DNA of 64,000 bases, taken from positions 1,426,001 to 1,490,000 of the forward strand of contig JALIRH010000008.1 in assembly GCA_023055505.1 (NCBI GenBank), given 5' to 3'. The notes beneath the pieces were generated by a model. That model did not search any database. It worked only from the letters and a program-made list of their open reading frames with translations, and was not told the origin of the DNA. The stretch's first letter is position 1; each line of letters starts with the position of its first letter. Positions 35,375 to 46,211 of the stretch are shown here, one piece after another. The translations under genes and the position numbers were made by a program. This stretch comes from Callipepla californica brunnescens (Eukaryota > Chordata > Aves > Galliformes > Odontophoridae).

Positions 35375-35633
35375 TAAGACAAGATGAAATGGCCTCAAGT
35401 CATAACGAGGGGGTGTAGGTTGAGTATCAGGAAAAATGCATTCCTGGAAAGGGTCATGAGGCAGTGACACAGGCTGCCCAGGGAGCAGCCGAGTCTCCAT
35501 CCCTGGAGGTATTTAAAAGATGTGGATGTGGTGCTTACGGACATGGTTTTGTGGTAGACCTGTCAGTGCTAGGTTAATGGTTGGACATGATGACATTAGA
35601 GGCCTTTTCCAACCCACATGATTCAAGGATTCT
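35375..35633 (+). mobile_element. CR1 LINE fragment, 3' end, + strand
   Basis: ATGGCCTCAAGTCATAACGA, TGTAGGTTGAGTATCAGGAA, CAGGCTGCCCAGGGAGCAGC, GTCTCCATCCCTGGAGGTAT, GGACATGATGACATTAGAGG and CCTTTTCCAACCCACATGAT. Diverged, with a degenerate tail ending AAGGATTCTT. Confidence 0.88.
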
Positions 35634-37349
35634 TTCCTGAATTTGAGACCTGACAGCCCCACAGTGCACAAACAGCATCTTTAAATGAACCCTTCCAGCA
35701 ATGCATCCCTTCAGCACCTCATGTTCAGGAGCAGCTTACAGAAGAAAAGCCTCTGTACCAGCCATCCTGGGCAGCAATCCCACCTGCCACAGCTATGGAC
35801 AGCGCAGCTACCTGAAACTACTGGGGAACTACCCTGCCTGGGAAGCACTCTGCCTTCATTTCAGAAAACCCTGGGATGAGCTTTACAAGTCGAAAAGGGA
35901 CCCACATACAAACGTCTGTATGTTTCCTGGTCTTCAGATGCTTGCTGAAACTACTATTAAATGTTGACAATATTTAGATGAGAAAGGGGCTTGAAATTTT
36001 CATGCAGCCGCTCCAGCACTGCTGGAAAGAAAAATGAGAAAGTCTGCAGTGTCTTCAGATTAAAGCAGCTCCTACTGCATTTTAAAATAATAGGTTGAGA
36101 GGTACTGCATGGAGAATATGAGAAATGCTCCAAGTGAGGTGATCTATCAGAGGGAAACCTTGAAGCCTGGGAAAGAGGAAAAACAATAAATCCCCAGAAT
36201 AAATATTGAAAGAGGAGAGAGGAGAAGAGAGATTTCATTTCATTGCATCATTTGATGTCACAAGCACTCACAGGGAAAACATTTATTTATGTTTCCCACA
36301 GGGACTGGTTCTAAAAACAGACTGATAGGGGCTGGAAAATCCAAATTCCAAAAAGAAAAGGTCAAGGCATGACAGAGCTGTATTTCAGACACAGTGATAT
36401 AGCAGCCATAGCTGATGCTGGATTTGATTCCTTGCTGTGTTTTCACTGGTTTATGGATGGGTTATGCAAACTCCCTACCTGCTGGAAATTTGCATGCATA
36501 ATCTTAGGTTTGCTGCAAAGTAATCCCCTGACACAGTGGTAACGCTGCAATTCCACTGGAGATCCTGGCACTTTTGTTTCAAAGCTTGTAGTCCATCAGT
36601 CTGAGATTCTTCACAAGAGAACCTTCCCTTTGCTTGCTCTCAGTCCACAACCCAGGTATTTAAATTAAATATATATGCTTGCCTGACCTTTTCTGTAACA
36701 TTCTATTCTTGTTTTATTAGCATGCAGAGTGGGATGATAAAAATGGATCTACCCACAACCTTTTCACTGTGAAACACCATGTATTTTCATTGAAACACAG
36801 GTTTAAAAACCCCAGCTTAGGTTTATGTGGGTAACTCCCAGAAATGACACACAGAAGGATTCTTCACTTAAAATACTGGGTCCCTGCTCGTTGTTAGGGA
36901 GCTTATACTGCCACTGCTTCTCCTGGAATAGCACCTGGAGATGCAATTGAATACTGTATACCCTGGTGCAAATAAATCCTTCCTACAGCACAAGGCACAG
37001 TTTACCTTCACCCTTTTTCAGATTCCCCCCCCCCTCCATTTTTCCTATTTGTAAGTCTGGTCTTCATTGTGTTCTCTATTTAGATGAGAAATTATTTTCA
37101 GGTATCTCTCAACCCCATAAAATGCTGAGCAAAACAGTGCCTCATTCTTATCTAACACATAGCTACGTCCATAAGAAATGGTAGTGCCAGGCATTCACTG
37201 TAGCTCTCACTTCACCGTAGGCCTAATTTATATACACTGCAACATCCTATTGGATTCCAGAGAAGTACATATGAGCAGTTTAAATTTAAACATATATTCT
37301 GGATATTGCACGATCAGAAGGGACGTGTATGGATCCTTCATTCAGTCCC
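35634..37349. other. Intergenic stretch between CR1 fragments
   Basis: No gene or repeat recognised, apart from a short C-run at ~37026-37034. Confidence 0.5.
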
Positions 37350-37628
37350 ATCAGTAGGACAAGGGAATGTTTTTAAGCTCAGGGAGGGAAGTTTTAGATC
37401 AGATGCTGGGGGAAGTTCTTTAGAGAGAGAGAGTGGTGAGGCACTGAAACAGCTGCTCAGAGAGGCTGTGGATGCCCCAGCCCTGGAGGTGTCCCAAGAA
37501 CAAGTTGAATGAAGCCTGGGTAACCTGATCTTGTACCAGGTCTGGAAGTTGGTAGCCCTGCCTGTAGCAGTGAGTCAGAACCTGATGATCCTTGGCGTCC
37601 CTGCCAGCCCAAGCCATCCTATGATTCA
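37350..37628 (+). mobile_element. CR1 LINE fragment, + strand, diverged
   Basis: TAGGACAAGGGAATGTTTTT, GGGAGGGAAGTTTTAGATCA, AGAGTGGTGAGGCACTGAAA, AGCTGCTCAGAGAGGCTGTG, GATGCCCCAGCCCTGGAGGT and an ending CAAGCCATCCTATGATTC. Its TGGATGCCCCA wording matches a CR1 subfamily different from the copy at 59.2 kb. Heavily substituted, so old. Confidence 0.85.
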
Positions 37629-40600
37629 GCATGTTGTGCTGCAGGCACATCTTAATCTTCACAAACCAAAGAGAATGGTCTCTGGTCCTCTATGTTGCTA
37701 TTTTTAAAGCTATAGCATATATAAATATAACAGACAATTAATGGCAAATGTCATCAGAGTACATAGATGAGCCATGGCAAAGCAATTTTCAGTGTATTTT
37801 TTTTTCCTTACTTATTGCTATGTGTCTCAAAGAATTGCTTGGTTATGAGTATGTTACTAACAAATCTCATCAGGAAGAAGGTACCAGAGCTTTAAATAAA
37901 CCCGCTCATAGAGCTGCCTAACTGCAAAGTCCTTGCTATGATTTGTTACAGAATGGTCTGTTACCTTCTCTCATTTTAAGCTGATAGCTGAACATGGTTT
38001 TGAGTGACAGTGGGCTACCTATACCAAAAAAGGAATAAAATGGCCTTTGATATTGTTACACTAGTCACATAGAGGTAGATCATCTTTCAGAGCACCTTCA
38101 GGTAATGTCAAACTGCTTCTCTGGGAGATTAAGCATTGATTAAAGTCCTTGTACTCAGGGATATATATCTGCATTCATTTTGGAATTATTTGTCAAACAC
38201 TCAAGATCTCTGCTCTGATTTGTGGAATATATTCAGAAAGTTATCCTTTAAAATGAGTCTTGATTTTTCTTGCATTATTTTTTGTTATAAAAGCAAACAC
38301 AGAAGCTCCTTCTTTGCCCTGAAATCAAGCCCTGTTATTTTTAACACAGCCTTGATTTTGCTTTGGAACTGCATTTACTGTGTGTTGCTGATTGTAAAGA
38401 ATGCATCTGGGAAAGCTGGGAGTGGGAGTTAATGCACCTTTGGGCAAGTCCATAAAGCACAGCCACTGCTCCAAACCAGGGGACACAGCCAGGCTGGCCC
38501 TGACAGCACCTGCCAAGTGGAGGGAGACAGCAAGAAATAACACAAGAGCCACTGGTACAGCATCACCCAGAGAGATGACAGAACTAGAAAAGTGCAGGAC
38601 ACGCTTAATTTTGCCATACTCTTCATCTGGGAGAAGATAAAGAAGCACATCACAATTATTTTTCCCTACTTGTTGTACCTGAAGGTAGTCGTCCTTGCTC
38701 ACATATGAGAAGAAGATATCCTGGATAATCTGGCTGCAGTTCCATGAGCGAGCTGTGATATATGTTCTCATTTGTGACATCATAACTTCTGGTTTATCAA
38801 TCCCTGACAGATTAATCAACAACCTGCATACTGTGAGCATTGGGAAGAGGGAAACAATGGAGATTGCAGACTGCAGCAGAGCAGCAGGGCCTGCAGGGGA
38901 CTAGCTGACTCACTTGGATGAGGATGGGCTGAGTTCTTGCCTTAGGAGAAGCAGGGCTCTTAGGCAAGTCTAGAAACATGGGGGGAGTTACCTTAGCCAG
39001 CGTCAATCACCAGTGCACAGCTGAGCACAGCCTTCAGCCTTGCTATGAAAGAGGCCCAGGCTTGGAACATGAAGCACTACTTAGGGTTCATGCACGCTCA
39101 AATCCAATCCTGCACAGGAGGGAAGACAGAGTGAGCCTTCTGCAAAGGACAAAGTGTAGGAAGATCCAGCTGGGACTAAAGAAGAACTCATATCAGCCAC
39201 TACAGCCCCATTTTCACCTTGGCTCAAAGGTAAGTCTGTGATCAGCAGCCCCAATCTAATTGGGGAAAGGTGAAGGCACACTTTTTTTGTACCTGATCAG
39301 TTCGAAGAGCAGCAGCAGGGACAGGTTCTAGGGGAGCAGAAGGAGCATCACTCAATGCCCTCTACGGAACATTTGTCATGCAAAGCCCATGGGCCCTTGC
39401 CAGACAAATTTCATGCAGAAATGTAGCTATGCTAAAGATTCCGCAGTGATTTTCTGCAGGGTGGAACAAACAAGAAGCCCTGAAAGTGACGTTTCTCAAA
39501 GACCACCTGGACATCCTTCGTTTTGTTTCAGATGGATGCAAGGACCAGCGCTGAACTCACATCACAGCCCACAAACCAGTGGCTGTTAACAGCTGGTTAG
39601 CTGCAGAGACAGAGGAGCTCTCTGCAATGCACACGTCGCCTTCAGTCATTCAGCCTAATGAGCTTAACTAATAAAGCAGTAACTAGACTTCTGGCAGAAC
39701 ATAAATAGTCCTGCAGCACAACAATATTCAGCAAATATATCCAGAAGTACTTTGAAAAATCACATTGTTTCACAATAATCATGGGTTTTGCAAGCCATTA
39801 AGGAAAAACTACTGTAATTTTTTAAACCATAAATCTTCGTAATTAAGAAATCATCTATAATTTGTGGCCTGAGTCCCCCACAGAGCAAATAGATACTAAG
39901 GGAAGTCTATAGCATTCTTATTATCTATTGATGTAATTAACTTGCACTTTTTCTACTAAACTGACTTTGGGCATTTCCTTGGGTTTATGGTCTGCTCTGT
40001 TGTGGCAGTATCAATCCAGAAACCTGCCACTGTGGTATTACAGTGGGTTTAGTTCACCATAAAGTAGATTTCTTCAGCAGTGCCAGAAATAGTTCAGAAC
40101 CCACATCCTCACCCTCCCATGCTGTGGGGCTCTGCTGACACAGACCTCCAGGCACATCCAAAAGGCTGGCACTGGAAAAGCCCTGAATTTCTACAGCTAA
40201 GGCAGTAGCCTTATGCCATTAAACCTAGCTGCCTCACTATGTATTATCTTCTCTCATCCACTGTGTTTACATAATGCTATAAATCAAATGAGTGAGGGGA
40301 CTTCCTAAGAATTTTTTAGCATGCAATGACAACTAACACCTTGGGTCAAAGAAAAAAAAATCAGTTTTAACATGCTCTGTTGAAAGAAGTCACCAAGCTT
40401 TCTGACATCGTTTATACACAATGGTTACTGCTAGCATTAAGATAAGCGAAGTAGCAGTCACCAAGTAGGGTGCTATAGACGTGCACTGATTGCAGAATTT
40501 CAAGGCATCACGCTGTGATTTACTCACGTGAGATGTCAATAATACCTTGGTTATCCATTGTGAAGTCACGTTCCCATGCATGATTTTAGACGACTAATGT

Positions 40601-41310
40601 GGTTTCAAAAAAGAGAGAGAGACCTCAACCAATTGCAAATGATCGAGTGTCAGTGCTGGCATCCCTGTGCTTCCAGGCATAGGCAAGGTCAGAAGGACAG
40701 CACGATGGGTACCTGCTTGAGCTTGCTGACTCCTTACCCTCCTGTTACTGATAAGAAAGCGCACGTGAAGTCATCTGGTTTGATCCACAGGAACTGTTTC
40801 AGTATGGAGGAATCAATGCCCCAGGAAGGAAGGAGACATTATCTAGGCAGCACTGCAGTGCACAGAAAATCCAATTTTATACAACCTACTTGCAGATGTC
40901 TTATTTATAATTGATATTCTATTGTTTCCTTTGGAGACCTGCGTTTATCACTGACACTTGGCTGCATGGAACAGCTGGAATGCTTCTAGCTCCTCTTCCA
41001 ATTGCTGGAGCAAACTGTGATGATAAATGAGTCCTAAGAAGGCTTGATTTATGGCTCCATTGCTTCAAGGTGCATTGCAGATTCTTCAGTACAAATTGAG
41101 TGCTACTTAAAAGACCTTAAATACTTGAGGGTGACCTATCTTCTTCCCTGCCACAATTCCCACTACAAATCACTGAAGTTCTCCAATCTTCTTATTAAAA
41201 CATTAGTTTAGCTAAGGGATCTTCCCATTTATTTGTCCTTCAAAATTGCATTAGTCTTCAACAATCATGAGCTTGAAGGGGATAAACAACGTCTGTCTAA
41301 CAACATCATT
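37629..41310. other. Intergenic stretch, one exon-like segment
   Basis: Holds the - strand exon-like segment at 38679-38830 (listed separately) and a strong + strand donor CAAAG|GTAAGTCTG at ~39231 with no obvious matching acceptor. No repeat recognised. Confidence 0.5.
38679..38830 (-). other. Exon-like segment, - strand (weak candidate)
   Basis: On the - strand a pyrimidine-rich tract ending CTCTTCCCAATGCTCACAG precedes 152 bases that end in donor CTTCAG|GTACAA. The open frame supplies 50 codons starting CRLLINLSGIDKPEV and ending SYVSKDDYLQ, with a protein-like mix of hydrophobic and charged residues. Incoming phase is 1, outgoing phase 0. I do not recognise the family. The frame stays open past the donor for about 100 codons, and comparable chance frames exist elsewhere in the window, so this is only suggestive. 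Confidence 0.22.
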
Positions 41311-41490
41311 ACAGAAGAAGAGATCTCCAGTGAAATACCCTTACCTCCACTGCCGACTATAAAATGAGGTCTGGGAAGGGCTGGATCCTGGCTCCACCCC
41401 TTCTGGTCACTCAGGTGCATGCAATGAGCTCCTCTGGGCTGGTCCTGACTTCCCACCTGGTGCTTAATCAATGTTTCAGGCCATGACCTA
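41311..41490 (-). repeat. Dispersed repeat copy B (unclassified family)
   Basis: Reverse-oriented relative of 18119-18300, sharing the exact 19-base block GTGACCAGAAGGGGTGGAG on the - strand (41392-41410 on +). On the - strand it contains a TATA-like ATTTTATAG in place of the ATTAAAG of copy A, and a donor-like GGAG|GTAAGG. Family not named; an LTR remnant is possible. Confidence 0.55.
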
Positions 41491-44400
41491 GGATTTCTGC
41501 TACACCATTACAGCTTAGCAGTCTCCCACCCAGGCTGTGCATTGAATGCTGTTGGTAAGCATTAATAGCTGAAGCAGCCCTGATGACAGGGCTAGTAGCA
41601 AACCCTGGAGTCTGCTTTCATTCTGACACTCACTTCCCGTTTGATTTTGGCAAGATGACCAAACGACAAAAACATCAGTTTTCCCATCTACAAGTTGGCC
41701 TTTTTTGTTCAGGTTCACTATTTTTTCTAAGTTGCCTCAAAGTTTCTTCATAGAAAGTGTTATATAGTACAAAGTATTTATATTTGTGCACTAATATTCT
41801 TCACTAATATTTATTAGTGAAGGCAAGCAGTTCTCTGCAGCAATATGGAGCTCTGCACCTCCACATTGAGTGTCACTGTGACACGGACCTGACTACACTG
41901 AGTATATCTGGTGCATGGCATTGCACATAGGCACTGTGAGAAACTCACATGGGTACTCTCAGAGATGACAGAGAACAGCTTTCGAGTTGCAGGTAGTGCT
42001 GAAACTCTTCTCCAGGTCGAATTAAAGGAGTCCCATATGAGATACCTTAACATGTAAAGAATTATACGCAGTATGAAAACAAAAGGTTAGGTTCAGTATG
42101 AATTGCTAGCATGTGAAGCCCTAGATATTTGGCATGCAAGATTGTATTTCTCCAGTAGAAGGGGCTCACACAGGGCTGGGGACATTCCACGTGTGGAACA
42201 GTGGAGGCTGAGAAATGAATTGTTGAAGTGTCACTGAACTTGATGTCCCTATGAAGTTGCCCTAGCAACACTTACTTTCTTTTTCTCTCTTAAGATGTGT
42301 TTGATTTCTTTCCCATTATCACAGGTATTGCTGATGAGGAACAGACGTGGAGGACCTGTTTCGAATTCAAATCCAAACCAATCCCATTAGCAGGTGCTTT
42401 TTAAGACACTGGTGAATTATGGGCAGTAGAAATGCATAATTAAAGCATGAAGTGATGTGAGACTCTTTCTGAAGATAAGGTGTTGTACTGCAATACACCC
42501 TTTGTATTACAGTAATGATACCACTGGAAGAGATGGATGAGAAGCACTTGGAGGCAACCACCAAATTCCCATTTATTTTTGCTAAGTGCAAAGGAAAGAA
42601 CCTGGCTCTGCTCTGTGAATGCATCTGAAGGCAGAGAATCCTCCTGTGATGAAGGAAGGGCATCCCTTTTACATATGGCAACATTTTTGCCCCCTTCCCA
42701 TACTAGGCAGTAAAATGGACAGACAAATAAATGATGATATTCGACAGTAGGTGACATAAATCATACAGCATTCTGAGCCATAAATACAGAAAACTTTGAA
42801 TATTTCACATTTTTTCCCTAGGAGGCCACAATGCATTCTTATGCTAGTACGACACATCAACAAAACTAAAGGAATGGGGTATTTGTATGGATGACAATGA
42901 TATTAGATCCCATTTATATATTTATTTTAGAAATTATACCATGTGCCACGCCTGAGGGTTAAACCAATCTTTAATGGCTAGCAATTAGGATGGGTTTTCT
43001 TCTGATACGTTGCTCCCTCTAACATCACCACTGGGTACAGAATGATGTGGCTTTAGCTACTTGCAGGACCTTGGAAGGATAGCTCACACATGGTTACATC
43101 TTGCTCTCTGGAGTGATGTGAAGGCAGTTGTGGTGCTTAGCCCTTCCAATTATCATTCCTTTCTTTGCAGTTTGCATTGTGGCAGCATTTGGTGTGCAGC
43201 AAAACGAGCCTTGGGCTTGTGAGCAAGGGAACACGTGGATGTACTGTAGAAAGTGCAGCATACAGACCAGGCTGGGAAACTGCTGCAGATGTGGTTGCAT
43301 GTTGAACTGGCATAGCTGCACCTGCTTGGATTGAGCTCCAAGGTTTCCTTTCATCTTGGACTATTTTTGCAAAAAAGAACTGTCAAAATGAATTTCTTGG
43401 GTAGTTACATGCACTTCATATAGACATTCACTCAGGCCCCACTGCAATTTGGCATTAGTTAAATGTACCATTAAGGAAAAGCATTAGCTAAGAAGCTCCT
43501 CGGTAACTCTCCACCCTTGAAAAGCATTTACCAACATCGTATGATGTTCTGGATTGCCTTCACTGCATTTGCTGCGGTGTTGTCTCCTTTGGCTGATTGG
43601 AATTCTGAGATAAAAGAAAACCTAAAAAGAGTGTGACCTTGAGAGTCAAGCTGTTGTACATCATAAATAATGAAGAATTAGATATATAGGCTAAACCAGC
43701 AAGGAAAGTCTTTCGTATGATTTTCAAGGGCTCTAAGTCCAAAAAGAGCTGATGTCTATCAGACTGTTATATAAATAGTCTTGTAATGAGGAAGAGCAGA
43801 TAAGATCCAAGATAGATTTCTGCTTTTTAATGAGATGGGAGAATATATTACTTCAAAATTTAAAGGCTATTTTTCTTTTGAAAATTCACATCTGACTTTA
43901 TGAATATTTTATTTAGAAAACCCAGATGATGGTAATAAGTTTTCTAACGCTAGGACTTTTCCATCTAACATGTAAGTACATTGTTGACAAACCTAATTCT
44001 TTCAGAAAAATCACTTCAAAGTTACTAATATATATTTTAAATGAAATTCAATGTCAGTTCACGGATTTTTCCAGCACAAGAGACTTCTGCCACCGTAAGT
44101 ACTTACAAGTAGACATCACCAATTGCCCAACAAGAGTAATTGCTCCTGCGGTCCCTGCTGGAAACCAGTCACTAGGATAACCTTGCACCAAGATCGTGTT
44201 TTTTGAATGAGCTTGCATCTAAATTCTCACCGAATCTTCTGCAAAGAGGAAACGCTGCCTCACTTAACAAGTACTCTCAAGTCTGCTCAGTGATTGAGAT
44301 AAAATTTTATTGGATTGTCAAGTAAGCTTTGCACTGAAAACTCATTAGAAAGTATATTATGTTGCCTTACTGGGAATTAATTTCCAATGGATTTCTCTGG

Positions 44401-45229
44401 TTATAGTCAAGTTAATAAGTGCATCTTGTAAAATATGAAGATATTCTTTTCATTTGAAAACAGAAGAGACTGCCTTAAGTCTAATTTCAGCTGCAGCCTA
44501 AGGAAGATGTTGGAACAAGCATGCACTGGACTCAGAAGAATGAAAGACCAATCTGAAAATAATTAGCCATTTCCCCAAATATGTAAGGGAAAAATGTTCA
44601 AATTGTTTAAGTGCAGATTTTAATTGCAACAAGCGTGTTCTGGCCAGACACCTCCTGAACAGAGTGCTGACTCAAGAGCTACATGCTAGCCCCTGCTCAG
44701 ACACCAATCCCTTCTTTCTTCTTCTCAGCCTTGCTTTGGCCATCTACGAAATGGAAATGATTAAAGCAAAGCAGTGCGACTCTCTGTGTGGCAATAAGGG
44801 CTTTATTATTGCTTGCTCATGTTCTTACCATTTTCTTATGTTCCTTTCTACTTTTTTAGTCATTCACTGAAGCATGCTGCACTCAGGCCTTATGGTACAA
44901 ATACACCAATCCCCTCTCCACAACCACAGGAGACTAAAAACTCCATCAGAAATCCTGGATTTGTGTGGTACACCACCACTGCTGTTTTCACCCCTAAGAT
45001 ATGATTCAAGTTGATTAACAGTGGAAGATAAAGAGATCCTGTACTTCAGGCTTTCACCGTTGTTGACTAGATAAATTCAACACACTGATCAAATTCTGTA
45101 CCCCTGAAAATCTTCGCCGAATAAACTAATGCTGTGCTTCAGGTGTACAAGGTGTATTTTGGGGGCCAGGACCAGCCACTGAGTGTCCCTTCCTGAGAAG
45201 CAGCACTGCCCTGCAAATGCTTGGTTTAA
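41491..45229. other. Intergenic stretch, no gene recognised
   Basis: Contains a strong isolated acceptor (TTTCTTTTTCTCTCTTAAG, ending ~42293, + strand) and a cysteine-rich open frame at 43158-43334 discussed under findings. No repeat family identified. Confidence 0.5.
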
Positions 45230-45309
45230 TGGAAAATACTGGTGGTAGGTGGATGGTTGGACCAGATGATCTTGGAGGTCTTTCCCAACCTTAGTGATTC
45301 TGTCATTAC
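45230..45309 (+). mobile_element. CR1 LINE fragment, terminal 3' end, + strand
   Basis: About 80 bases: ACTGGTGGTAGGTGGATGGT, TGGACCAGATGATCTTGGAG, GTCTTTCCCAACCTTAGTGA and TTCTGTCATT. This is only the last part of the CR1 3' end. Confidence 0.9.
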
Positions 45310-46141
45310 ATGAGACATGATGCAATGTGTGCTTTAATTTGCACTTGGGTATTTCTCTGCGCCCTGTGCTGCACATCAGGCCCAAGAGGCTCATACTCCA
45401 TCGTGTGCAATTTGTGTGGCTCACCTGCTCCAGGAGGAGCCCTCCTCAAACTTTTCTGTACGACCTCCATTGCCTTCTCCTGCCTGGACAGCCTTGCCTT
45501 AAGTCAGCACGCTGATGTTTCTCTTTGTGAAAAAGTGCTTAATAACATCTGCTCCAAGTCTGCTGTTCTGTAATTTCCACTTGTGCTCCTGGTACTATCA
45601 TCTGGTAGGCATTATCTACAGCAAATTAAGAATTTATATACTTCAGGAAAATCTTGACTGGAGGCTCATTGCGGGAGGCTGAATAGGGGCTTTTTCATTA
45701 AACTTTTTCATTTCGCTTAAAGATTGAAAAATGTATGAAACAGCTTCTCTGGGGAATGAGAAATTTCTAACTCTTTAATAAGCACTATTTATCAAAGACA
45801 TATAATGTGAAATGTCTGCCAGATGTAGAGTACATGGTCTGGAAATTCTTGTGTACGAGCTGCCTGAAGGCATGCATCTGCCTTTATTCATGTGCTGTGT
45901 CTGCTGCATTCACCTCTTTCTGACAACCAGAAACCCTGGGTAAGCTGCCCACCTCCATACACACGGCCATGGCCACCATCTTCACCAGCATCTCCCTTCC
46001 TGATGGGATCAGCACACCTCATGGTGTCAGGACACAGCTGCCATACTCATGGAAGCGAACAAGCCCAGTGTGGGAGCACCATGGCAATGAGAATGTCAGT
46101 GTTAGGAAATGGGAAGACACCATGCAGGAGAAGGCCATGAT

Positions 46142-46211
46142 AAAAAAAAAAAAAATCACAAAAATAAGCAGTGAATCTAGGGTGTTTTTTTTTTTTTTTA
46201 ATTTTTTTTCT
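46142..46211. repeat. Poly(A) and poly(T) tracts in close inverted arrangement
   Basis: A14 at 46142-46155 and T15 at 46185-46199, with more T to 46209, separated by about 30 bases. The two could pair as a hairpin. No retropseudogene sequence is recognised next to either. Confidence 0.8.

Noticed and set aside
43128..43334. Reading the cysteine-rich frame as a complete secreted peptide with a signal sequence
   Set aside because: The apparent first codon is TTG, and an in-frame stop lies just upstream; there is no ATG start, so a complete single-exon peptide is not supported.
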